From contig MKTJ01000071.1 in the NCBI GenBank assembly GCA_001898225.1, positions 1 to 58,202 of the forward strand: a stretch of DNA of 58,202 bases, written 5' to 3'. Origin of the DNA: Chloroflexi bacterium 54-19. Its GTDB lineage: Bacteria > Chloroflexota > Chloroflexia > Chloroheliales > Chloroheliaceae. The notes under the pieces were generated by a model. That model was not told the DNA's origin. It did no database searches and saw only the letters and a program-made list of their open reading frames with translations. This document shows positions 26,430 through 35,637 of the stretch, one piece after another; positions within the stretch are counted from its first letter, which is position 1; each line of letters opens with the position of its first letter. The position numbers and the translations under genes are program-made.

Positions 26430-29400
26430 ATGAGTCAGGATTTAGTTGAGATACTTAAGAAAATGTATCCTTCTGGTGCCAATGGGTTTGAAGGTTTAAT
26501 TGCCCAATTGTTGAGTTCGATGACAGGACAAAATTTTTTGTTAGCTCAATCTGGAAGCCAGCAAGGTCGGGATATAAGTTCACACGATAGATTTTCTAAT
26601 ATTACTGCAATTGAATGCAAAAGATATGATCAAAAAACTCCATTAAACGAGCGCGAACTTTTAGGGGAACTAACACAGGTAGCACAAGATATTCCTGATT
26701 TAGATCTATGGGTTTTGGTTACTACTCGAGAAATATCCTCTCAACTCGATGAGAGTTTACGAAAGACTGCTACTATTTATGGGATTGACTATGTCTCAAT
26801 TTCAACTAATGATGGGTCACCAAGCTCATTAGAAGTTTTATGCGCTTTTTCACCAGAAATCGTAATTAACCATTCTGGGGTTAAGAACCAGGAAGATCGA
26901 GATAGGTTAAAGATAAGTTTGGATGAGATTAAAACGGTTTCCGATTTCAGTCAAAAAGTTGCAAAATTAAAAAAGGGTTTGCTATCCCCTCTGATTGGTT
27001 ATGAAAACTGGCGAACTGCGCAAAATAATTGGCTAATCAATTGTCTTAAATCAGAAAGTGAAACTCGTGGTGCGTTTGGTCAACCGATCAATGTGGACGA
27101 TAGCAACGTTACTTTGATCCAACGTGGCGACGCTATGACCTCATTAGATAATTGGTTTGCGAACTGGAAAACTACAAATTCTGTTTTCACTGTGCTAGGA
27201 GAAGAGGGAGACGGTAAAACATGGGGAGTAGGGGCTTGGTTATCACAAAATCTTAAGAATACAAAAGAATTTCCCGCAATCTTATTCTGTTCATCTACAG
27301 ATCTAACTGAAAATGATCCAGTATCTCTTATAACAAATTCTATTTCAGCTCGACTCCCTGAATTTTCAATAGATCAGGCTCGAAAAAGGCTTTCTAGATG
27401 GTTAACTCGGCCTAGTGGAGAATTACCTTTATTTCTCCTTGTTCTAGATGGTATTAACGAACGGCATTCCCGCGAATGGTGGAGAACTTTATTTGAACGA
27501 TTAAGGTCATCAATTGATAATAGTCAGGTAGAAGATAAACCCTGGTACAAGGAAATTGCAATTATAGTAACAAGCCGCACATCCTTCTGGAAATCATATT
27601 TTGAAGACCTAAAATTTCTTTCTTTTTCCACCTTTACTATTCAGCCTTATAACGAGGCCGAATTAGAAACTGCTTTAGGAAAGTTCAATCGTAGTCCTGA
27701 AAGTATTCCAAATTCTTTACTGCCTCTCATCAAAAAACCAAGATTCCTTGATTTAATGGTAAAGTTTGGTGACCGCCTGGCTGACAGTGGTGATATTACT
27801 GTTGCACGATTAATTTATGAAGATTGGCGAGATAGGATTCAAAGGAAGCGAAATATTACACTTACCGATACTGAGTTTCAAGACTTTATCGCAACACTAG
27901 CTGCGGAACACCTGGAAAGAAATCAACAATTTTCAAGGCAAGTTATTGACAATACTCTAGTAGGGATTTCTGACCAATCTGAGATTTTTGAAGAACTTCG
28001 TACTGGTGGGATCATAATTCCACTAAATAGAGGTTCTTTCAAAGTAAACGAACACTTACTTAAATATGGGCTTGGTCTTTTATTGGTTGACCAACTTGAA
28101 GCAATTACTGATAACAATCCAGATTATAAGGAAATAATAGCAAATTGGCTTGAACCACATGCGGAAATCGATCTTAAAGCGGCTATTTGCGAATTTGCAG
28201 CTTTACACGCCCTCAACTTGAGCAATTTGCCCGTGGCAGCAAAAGTAGCCTTACTATTAGCCTGGGTAAACAGTCGTAATTTAGAAGACGGGGTTGAAAG
28301 GGGTTTCGTCGCGTATCTAACTTTAGATCCTCTAGCCTATATAGGTTTGGCAGAAGAATTATTTTCAAACCTTACTTATAATCCCTGGGCGAACGATTTA
28401 CTTATTCATGCATTTATCGAGAAATACCAAAACCAAAAGGTAAAACCGTTACTCAAAACAGCCATAGAAAGGTGGTTGGGTTATATATATCTTTACGGAT
28501 CCTCGTTTGCTAAGAAAACCGAAGAACATATACAAGCTCAAAGAGAAATAGAACAACGTGTAGGTAGGCAGCTTCAGCCTGGAAGGTTTTCTTATGTCGG
28601 CTATCAATTCACGGCAACCATAAACGATAGGGAGTTATTACTTGGACATCGTGCATTAGGGATCATTTCCCATCTACCAAGGCGGGATTTTTTTCAGGCA
28701 ATTTCAATCGGGTGTTTGGCTGAAGCCATAATGAATAAACCTGAAATGTACAATTTATTCGCCTGGGTGATTCTCTCCTCACCTATACCAGTATGGCCTG
28801 AAATAAAAACCGAAGTAGAAAAGTTGTTTAGCTTAAACACAGTAGTTACAAAACAAGCAGCATACCGTATTCTCTCTTTTGTTGGTAATGAAGAGGCTTT
28901 TGAACTACAAGAGAAATTTCCTGAGGATTTATTTCCGCCTAATGAATTAGTTGAATACCACAAAAAAGACCCGTGTACTTCTTTCTTTAGTTGGAGTGAG
29001 GAAGATTGTGTTACATGTCTTGAAAGGGAAGATTTAGATATAACGAATATTGTCCGAAAAATTAGGCAATACTGTATTGAGCCGGGTTTTGAAATTCCAG
29101 ACCGTGTAAAGATACAACTCAGAGTCATTCCTGAGGCAATTGATTATAATTCTCTTTGGCTTTCAACTGCTCAAACCACAACAGATGCAACGCTTGAAAC
29201 ATATGAACCAGCCCTTGCAGTTTTTGCTCCCCATGAATTAGCAAACCTAATCCGTTTAGCAACTCGAGAGATAAAGGAACGTCAAGGCCTCCCACTCAGG
29301 CAACAAAGCTATCATCTTATTAAGCATCACCTTATTTTCACAGATAAAGAAAAACTAGCAGTCATACAAGCCTGGGAAAAATTACTTGAAGCTCGTAAAG

Positions 29401-30878
29401 CCGGGGAACACATAGATGAAGCTACAGACTGGTTCTTATTCAAATTAGTTTTGAGGGCTGTTGAACCTAGAGAACAACTTTCTTATTTACTTGGTCGTCC
29501 TATGAATGTAGAGATGGACTCACAAGATTATGAAGAATGTTTTTTGCAAATAGATGATTGGGAAATAATTGAACAACAATTTCAAGAAGCATTTTCCCGG
29601 GATGCTAGACTCAGATGCTTGTGGTATATATCTGCAAACCCTGAAAATATACCTCAGAGTTTTCTAGAAAACTGGGTTTTACCATTCATACATAACTCTG
29701 ATAGCCTAATAAGGGCATTTGCATTAGAAATTATTTACAAATCTAAAGATTTAAATGCTAATAAAAGAGTTGTTTTGAACAACTGGCGATTTTCTTACGA
29801 GAACCACGAATTTGAAAACCATTGGGGTAGTTTAATTCTAGCTGAATATGGAAACCAGGAAGCATTTAGTGATCTACACTCAAGATTAGATCCTGGTTAT
29901 ATAGGGTATGCAGTTAAGTCCAGGGGATTGCATGCAGAAGAGGTTCAAATTTTACTGGGAAATATGCAGAATCATTTTGAGCAGGCAATTTATGAAAATT
30001 CTTTATTAGATAATGGAACCTATTCTACGGATGATTTTGAAATTATCCTGGTTGCAAAACCAACTATTATTTCTGAATGGTTAGGTAATGCTTTTGCAAC
30101 CAATCCTCAAGTAAAACATTCTGTTTATATCAGAAAATTCTTTTATACATATCTTTGCCTCTGCCTTCTTGAAAAGGATGCGGACAGTGGTATTAAATTA
30201 TATTTGCGGCTAGACGAATTAGGGGCAATTGTAAATATTAAAAATCGTGACAGCGGGATCTTAGAAATTGAAGAAGTGCTTTTTAAGGCTGAGCCTTTGG
30301 ATACTGTGAAGGAAGTTTGGCGGCAGACACTTGAAGAATGTAATACAGATTCTGATTTGATGAGGATTGTAATTTTGGCGGAGGCTGGCAAGGGAAAAGG
30401 GTGGCTTTGGATGTATATAAATGATCACCTTAACTCGTCAGTTCTTATTGACCGTGCTCGCTCAATTTGCCTCCTTGCTTTTTCTGAAAGTGAAGATGCT
30501 AGAGATCTCCTTCTTAGCTTATTACAAGGCGTTCCAGACACCTGGCTGAAAGAATTAGTCAAAAGGTCACTAAGAATATGGAAAAAGAATAATTGGGCAA
30601 AATATTGGTATAAGCGTTTCTTGTCTGTTGAAGACAATGTGGTTGCTTGGGGTTCCTTTCGGATATTTTTGCAATGTGTCGATAGCCGTTTGTGGTTTTG
30701 GCATGAAGCAATTACGAAAGAATTTGATAAAAATGAATTTTATCAATTAAGAAGAGCGTTTATGCTAGATAATATAGATGCCATTAAAAAAGGGATTCAA
30801 AATAATGAAAAGGACCTAAAGGAAAGTTACGTAGGTCACAAGGTCATAAAAAGTGATGTATGGCCTTGGCAAAATTAG
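26430..30878 (+). CDS. Mrr-like nuclease / STAND ATPase, Avs-like defence sensor
   Basis: 1482 aa from ATG 26430; the in-frame ATG at 26394 lies inside the IS3 right end and is less likely. Residues ~1-110 are a PD-(D/E)XK (Mrr-like) domain: FEGLIAQLLSSMTGQNF, QQGRDISSH (near 46), AIECKRYDQ (near 61), the D...ExK layout. The P-loop is GEEGDGKTW (near 260) and Walker B is LLVLDGINE (near 337). About 1000 residues of helical repeats follow, as in STAND sensors. This nuclease-ATPase-sensor order is that of Avs (AVAST) proteins, which recognise a phage protein and then cut DNA. The start codon lies 12 nt past the IS3 end with no clear ribosome site, so its original promoter has probably been displaced. 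AT-rich, unlike the drm genes. Confidence 0.75.
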   Translation: MSQDLVEILKKMYPSGANGFEGLIAQLLSSMTGQNFLLAQSGSQQGRDISSHDRFSNITAIECKRYDQKTPLNERELLGELTQVAQDIPDLDLWVLVTTREISSQLDESLRKTATIYGIDYVSISTNDGSPSSLEVLCAFSPEIVINHSGVKNQEDRDRLKISLDEIKTVSDFSQKVAKLKKGLLSPLIGYENWRTAQNNWLINCLKSESETRGAFGQPINVDDSNVTLIQRGDAMTSLDNWFANWKTTNSVFTVLGEEGDGKTWGVGAWLSQNLKNTKEFPAILFCSSTDLTENDPVSLITNSISARLPEFSIDQARKRLSRWLTRPSGELPLFLLVLDGINERHSREWWRTLFERLRSSIDNSQVEDKPWYKEIAIIVTSRTSFWKSYFEDLKFLSFSTFTIQPYNEAELETALGKFNRSPESIPNSLLPLIKKPRFLDLMVKFGDRLADSGDITVARLIYEDWRDRIQRKRNITLTDTEFQDFIATLAAEHLERNQQFSRQVIDNTLVGISDQSEIFEELRTGGIIIPLNRGSFKVNEHLLKYGLGLLLVDQLEAITDNNPDYKEIIANWLEPHAEIDLKAAICEFAALHALNLSNLPVAAKVALLLAWVNSRNLEDGVERGFVAYLTLDPLAYIGLAEELFSNLTYNPWANDLLIHAFIEKYQNQKVKPLLKTAIERWLGYIYLYGSSFAKKTEEHIQAQREIEQRVGRQLQPGRFSYVGYQFTATINDRELLLGHRALGIISHLPRRDFFQAISIGCLAEAIMNKPEMYNLFAWVILSSPIPVWPEIKTEVEKLFSLNTVVTKQAAYRILSFVGNEEAFELQEKFPEDLFPPNELVEYHKKDPCTSFFSWSEEDCVTCLEREDLDITNIVRKIRQYCIEPGFEIPDRVKIQLRVIPEAIDYNSLWLSTAQTTTDATLETYEPALAVFAPHELANLIRLATREIKERQGLPLRQQSYHLIKHHLIFTDKEKLAVIQAWEKLLEARKAGEHIDEATDWFLFKLVLRAVEPREQLSYLLGRPMNVEMDSQDYEECFLQIDDWEIIEQQFQEAFSRDARLRCLWYISANPENIPQSFLENWVLPFIHNSDSLIRAFALEIIYKSKDLNANKRVVLNNWRFSYENHEFENHWGSLILAEYGNQEAFSDLHSRLDPGYIGYAVKSRGLHAEEVQILLGNMQNHFEQAIYENSLLDNGTYSTDDFEIILVAKPTIISEWLGNAFATNPQVKHSVYIRKFFYTYLCLCLLEKDADSGIKLYLRLDELGAIVNIKNRDSGILEIEEVLFKAEPLDTVKEVWRQTLEECNTDSDLMRIVILAEAGKGKGWLWMYINDHLNSSVLIDRARSICLLAFSESEDARDLLLSLLQGVPDTWLKELVKRSLRIWKKNNWAKYWYKRFLSVEDNVVAWGSFRIFLQCVDSRLWFWHEAITKEFDKNEFYQLRRAFMLDNIDAIKKGIQNNEKDLKESYVGHKVIKSDVWPWQN

Positions 30879-30921
30879 TTAAATAATATCTAAAAGAGAT
30901 TGTTACCTGGAGAAATGAGAT

Positions 30922-33900
30922 ATGGCTTCCATTTTAGATTTCTTAGATCCATTTGGTATTGAAGGAAATGTTGTATGGGATTTGCTGAAAATTGTTTATC
31001 ACAAAATAACAAGAAAACCTTTGAAGGAAATATTTTATGAGGCTTTTAAAAAATCCTTACAAAACTCTCCTGAACTCATAAAGTATTCCCCTGATAAAAG
31101 CATTGAATTCAATTTCAAAGATTTTAAGAGGTTAATGGATTTTGATTTTAATCTTTCAGATAGCAACTTTTCCCCAACGAAGCTTAATCAGGATCAAATT
31201 ATTAATGCTCTCGCTGAGTTAATTTTTCAAAATAATTTAATTCTTATAGGTGGCAACACTTTATCAAAAGATGACTATATTCAACTGCTAAGAAATGTTC
31301 TTAGACAAGCTAATGTTATTTTTGTTCAGGATATTACTAACAATGAGGAAGCATTTAGAGTTCTCTTGTTACAAGAAGCTATGAATGCGAAAGTAGCAAT
31401 TGAAGAAGTTTCAGAATTTTTAAGTAACCAGTTTAGTATAACTTGGGTAAAACTGGATGAAATTAGTGGGAAACTCGATAGGATCCTCGCTTTACTCGAA
31501 CGTCTAACCCCAACAATTCCACAAATCTTTGAGGAGACCTGGAACTTCACTCACAATGTTGTTGATTCTCTAATTCAGAGTCGTAAGCTTTCCTCACGAC
31601 CCGATCTAAATGATAACTTGTTAAGTTTTCTTTCCACTTCCTTACGTTTTGGGTTCCTTCGAGGTTCTTCTGGCACTGGTAAGTCAATGTTATTAGCTTC
31701 AAATGCTGAAAGTTTTTTTCAAGAGAATTGGGCCACAATTTTAGTAACCGCTGACCAGTTTGAAGTAAGATCACTACTTCCAAGAATTGGCGAAAATTAT
31801 TTACCGGCAGGTAACATTCCACCCTGGGATAATTTGTTAAAGCCCTGGCTAGATTATTCTTCCGATTATTATAAAGGACTACTATTTCTTATAGATGCTC
31901 CAGAAGAGTCTGATTTTACTTCTCTAGTAAAGGAAATAAAAAGTTTGATCCGCCGCGCCACAGATCTTAATTTCCCTTCAAATAATCTGAAAATAGTAAT
32001 TACTTGTCACGAGTTATTTTGGGATATTCTAACTACTCAGTTGGAAATCTCTCCAACGCGTTCGCAATTCCTTGTTATTGAAGTGATTGATTTTAGTGAT
32101 ATGGAACTTGATGAAGCACTAAAGATTGTAGGGGCAAATCATCTTTTGAAAGCTCAATTTCAGGGGGGACCACCAGACCCTTACTCGGAAAGCTTCCGTG
32201 AACAACTTAAACATCCGGCAACTTTTGAATATTATGCCGAGTTATTAGCTGCAGGAGCAAATCCTGATTTACACAATTTAACTTGGAGTAGGCTTGCAGA
32301 ACTATATTTAAATGATCGTATTAATAAGGCTTTTTCCTCTTTACAAAAAAGACCCAGACAATCTTTACTTATAGAGTTGCTTATTAGTTTCGCGGATCTA
32401 TCCCGTCGTTCAAATACCCGTAATTTTTTCTTGCCACGTGATTTGATCCAACAGAACCTTCCCGATTTAGAAGTAGAGGAGCTAAATCCACTCTTCTCCA
32501 AATATGCTGCCTTAAGAAAAGTTGGTCTTCTAATTGAAATAAGCGTTAATATATCCCAACAGAATATTGGTTTTTACGCTTCTGATATGGGTAGTTATTT
32601 ATTATCTTTTACTCTTAGAGAGGAATTTAGTCGAAGCGAAAACAAGCATATTACTGTTAAGAAATGGTTGGATGAGTCACGTACTTTCATCCCAATAATA
32701 GATGCTTTTCTAGTTTTAATTGATCGTTTAGTTACTGAAGATCCTCTGCATCCCACCCTGATAAGTCTACTGAAAACCTTTGCAGAACTGCGCGATTTTT
32801 ACTCTCCAAATTTCATACAATTTTACCGCTTGTTAAACCCTAATATTCTCATTACCCTATTTGAACTTAGAAATATAGAAGTAATAAGTTTTGCAGCCCC
32901 TCTAGATTTTTTCAATGCTGCTAGAGCTGTTCGGTTTACTCCTCAAAATAGTGCTTTGGTTCGTCAGAAATTAAGGGAGTCAGACCCCTATACAATAAGA
33001 TTGGCTATCGAATTAGCAGGTAAGTACCGTGACCCTGAAGCCGCTTCAGCTCTAATTGGGTATCTAGATCACACTGATATTGTTATAGTTCAAGAAGCTA
33101 GATCTGCCTTGAGAAAAATTGGTTTACCTGCGACACCAGCATTATTACAGATAATCCAGGATAGGTCTCAACTTGCATCTAAAAGAATTCTTTGTCTGGA
33201 AGCATTAAGTATCGTTGGTTATCGCTCTTTAGATATAACAACCCAACTCGAAGCTTGTCTTCAAGAAGGTCAAGAAGGCAACCTTGAATTGCTTTCTGCC
33301 GCTGTAGAAGCGGCTGCAAATCTTAGGGATTTATCAAATTCCATTTATGCCCGTGAAACACTTGTATCCTCTGCTTATAAAGATGCGAAACTTCTAAATT
33401 CGGCAGCAGTCCTATTAGCAATAGAACCCTCCAGTTCAGATTTTCCTGCAATTTCTCATGGATTTGAGACACTCTCTACACTTTGGAAATCAGACAATAC
33501 CCAATTTCCTCATTTACTACTTTCAAATATTCTAAAAACGTTAAGTAGGATAGATCAAGCAGATGCCAAAGAGTTTCTTCATCAAATACTTACTCAGTGC
33601 TTAAATCAATCTAATAACTTACATCCTTATGATGCTATACAATTTATTGCTTTCTCTAGATACGAATATGGTTTTGAGCTGCTATTAGACGATTTATCCA
33701 ATCAATTTAAAACCCAGCTATTTACTAATTCCGGTAGATTATTTGAAGTCCTCAGCCAGATATGGGAACCTAATATTCTAGGAAAACTTAAGCTCAAATT
33801 AGATCAAATTAAACACGAGGGTTTTGATTTACTTGAAGCTTTATTACAGAATATCCTTCAAGCTCTTACAAAAGAACCTAGCACCGGGGAAACCTACTAT

Positions 33901-35550
33901 AATTTTTGGCGTAATTTAGATACTGAAGCTTGCACTAATCTTCTTCATTTTTTAGCCAAGTGCAGAATCCCTGACCTTGTTTCTTTTGCGGGTCAAATAC
34001 TTAGAAATGGTAGGTGGTCATTAAATCTAGAAATTTATGATTTGTTTTGGCTTTCCTTTAATCAACGCGCAGAATCCTTCCTCTTAGAAAAGCTAAATAA
34101 TTTAGCTCCTCTAGATGAAGATCCCTCAAATAGTGATGCCTGGAACGAAAAAATAAAAATAGTAAATGCACTTGGTACTTGTGCGAGTACTGAAGGAGGT
34201 AAAGCGGTGCTTACCTTTCTTCAAAGTGAAAATAATGTTCCCGAAACAATACCTTTTAATGTTTTAATTCCACTTTTAAAGAGTGATATTTTAACTGCTA
34301 GTCAGTTAGTTGCAATAACCAAGGACGTTACCATACCAGTGGTGGGCAGGTGTGCTTGTATTATAGCACTTGGAATTATTGACCCGTCTAGTTACCAGGG
34401 GCTTTATATTGATATTATTTCTAAAGAAACTGATCCAATTATTATTGGTTACGCAGTTCGGATGTTGGGTAGAACTTCGGACTTATCAAATCTGCCACTT
34501 TTGCAAGACCTGGTTAAATCCCATAAAGCATCATTCGTAGTCGGTAGTGCTGCCATTGCTCTAGCCCAGCTTAACTCAATTGAATCATTTCCCATAATTG
34601 AGCAAGCCTTACTGAAATTGGAAAATCAAAATAATATTTTTCTTTTTATTGAAGCCCTAAGAATGTTAGCACAACCTTCTTCTGGCACGTTCTTGATTAA
34701 GGCTTTAGAAGATGAACGCCTATCTTCACTTCAATATAATCCAAAGTTTGTTTGGGCGCTGGAAGCATTCTGTGAAAATGAAGAAGTTCAGACTTTTTTA
34801 TTAAGCTATTTGAAAATCTGGCGGGGTCCACATATTAGTTTCGGAGATCAAATACCAGCTCTCGAAGCTTTAGCTAAGGGTGCGCCGGCAATACTAATTG
34901 AAAATGTGCTCCAACTTTATAGAAAAGGAAAGCTTTATCCAGCTACCAGACAAGCTCTTGCAAAGTTCATTCCCCATTTTGCTAGTCAAGATTTTAAAAC
35001 TTTAACCGAGCAAGAATTTAGTGATCTTCTAAATATCATGCTTTGTGATAGAGGTTCTTTAGAAACAAGATTATTAACTCAACAATATATTACTTTAATT
35101 AAACCTGAATTACAGGAAAACCTCCATAGCAAGTTAAGTAACAGCCAGGATGTATGGGAACGTGCATGTGGTATTTCAATGCTAGGTTACCGGGCTAATA
35201 CAGACGATAAAATAAAACTGAGCCAAATTAACGAGAATCCAATAATTCGGCATTATGCTGATTTAGCTATTAAAACACTCAGCAAACAAAAAGAATTAAA
35301 TTTTCTTATTGAAGAGTTTATGTCTGAAGATATGACTGTACATCTTGCCTCTTTTCTAAGTTTAGCTGAGCAAGGTGAAGAATTACATCTAAGAAAGTTA
35401 TCAACATTAATTGAACCTAATACCATTTTGTATGCACAATACATACTTTTGCACCAAAAAATTACCAGCAGGTTAAATAAAGAGCGTGATGAAATAAGAG
35501 TTCAAGAACGAGATTTTTTACAATCTTATGGACTTGAATATGTAGATTGA
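30922..35550 (+). CDS. STAND ATPase with long HEAT-like repeat tail
   Basis: 1542 aa, 43 bp after the preceding gene in the same direction. N-terminal ~230 residues are helical (EAFRVLLLQEAMNAKVAIEE, then a coiled-coil-like VKLDEISGKLDRILALLER) without a recognised effector motif. The P-loop is RGSSGTGKSML (near 250) and Walker B LLFLIDAPEE (near 323). From ~690 on there are repeated HEAT-type units (for example AIELAGKYRDPEAASALIGY and IVQEARSALRKIGLPATPAL; AVRMLGRTSDLSNLPLLQDL). It may be a sensor or regulator for the neighbours; it has no visible nuclease of its own. Confidence 0.65.
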   Translation: MASILDFLDPFGIEGNVVWDLLKIVYHKITRKPLKEIFYEAFKKSLQNSPELIKYSPDKSIEFNFKDFKRLMDFDFNLSDSNFSPTKLNQDQIINALAELIFQNNLILIGGNTLSKDDYIQLLRNVLRQANVIFVQDITNNEEAFRVLLLQEAMNAKVAIEEVSEFLSNQFSITWVKLDEISGKLDRILALLERLTPTIPQIFEETWNFTHNVVDSLIQSRKLSSRPDLNDNLLSFLSTSLRFGFLRGSSGTGKSMLLASNAESFFQENWATILVTADQFEVRSLLPRIGENYLPAGNIPPWDNLLKPWLDYSSDYYKGLLFLIDAPEESDFTSLVKEIKSLIRRATDLNFPSNNLKIVITCHELFWDILTTQLEISPTRSQFLVIEVIDFSDMELDEALKIVGANHLLKAQFQGGPPDPYSESFREQLKHPATFEYYAELLAAGANPDLHNLTWSRLAELYLNDRINKAFSSLQKRPRQSLLIELLISFADLSRRSNTRNFFLPRDLIQQNLPDLEVEELNPLFSKYAALRKVGLLIEISVNISQQNIGFYASDMGSYLLSFTLREEFSRSENKHITVKKWLDESRTFIPIIDAFLVLIDRLVTEDPLHPTLISLLKTFAELRDFYSPNFIQFYRLLNPNILITLFELRNIEVISFAAPLDFFNAARAVRFTPQNSALVRQKLRESDPYTIRLAIELAGKYRDPEAASALIGYLDHTDIVIVQEARSALRKIGLPATPALLQIIQDRSQLASKRILCLEALSIVGYRSLDITTQLEACLQEGQEGNLELLSAAVEAAANLRDLSNSIYARETLVSSAYKDAKLLNSAAVLLAIEPSSSDFPAISHGFETLSTLWKSDNTQFPHLLLSNILKTLSRIDQADAKEFLHQILTQCLNQSNNLHPYDAIQFIAFSRYEYGFELLLDDLSNQFKTQLFTNSGRLFEVLSQIWEPNILGKLKLKLDQIKHEGFDLLEALLQNILQALTKEPSTGETYYNFWRNLDTEACTNLLHFLAKCRIPDLVSFAGQILRNGRWSLNLEIYDLFWLSFNQRAESFLLEKLNNLAPLDEDPSNSDAWNEKIKIVNALGTCASTEGGKAVLTFLQSENNVPETIPFNVLIPLLKSDILTASQLVAITKDVTIPVVGRCACIIALGIIDPSSYQGLYIDIISKETDPIIIGYAVRMLGRTSDLSNLPLLQDLVKSHKASFVVGSAAIALAQLNSIESFPIIEQALLKLENQNNIFLFIEALRMLAQPSSGTFLIKALEDERLSSLQYNPKFVWALEAFCENEEVQTFLLSYLKIWRGPHISFGDQIPALEALAKGAPAILIENVLQLYRKGKLYPATRQALAKFIPHFASQDFKTLTEQEFSDLLNIMLCDRGSLETRLLTQQYITLIKPELQENLHSKLSNSQDVWERACGISMLGYRANTDDKIKLSQINENPIIRHYADLAIKTLSKQKELNFLIEEFMSEDMTVHLASFLSLAEQGEELHLRKLSTLIEPNTILYAQYILLHQKITSRLNKERDEIRVQERDFLQSYGLEYVD

Positions 35551-35563
35551 AACCACCACAACG

Positions 35564-35625
35564 CTTTATTTGAGAATAATTGTAATTGGTATGTTTTTAC
35601 AAATGATACTCTTTATTGAGAATAA
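35564..35625 (+). repeat. Paired small palindromes upstream of the NACHT-phosphorylase gene
   Basis: CTTTATTTGAGAATAA (35564-35579) and CTTTATTGAGAATAA (35611-35625) are near-identical, 47 bp apart, and each is itself an inverted repeat (TTATT / AATAA). The second ends 12 nt before the ATG. They could be operator half-sites or RNA hairpins controlling translation of the next gene. Confidence 0.4.
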
Positions 35626-35637
35626 GGATTTCAATAG

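Noticed and set aside
26394..26430. ATG at 26394 as start of the Mrr-STAND gene
   Set aside because: The first 12 codons are the IS3 right end; homologous-looking sequence begins at MSQDLVEILKKMYP.
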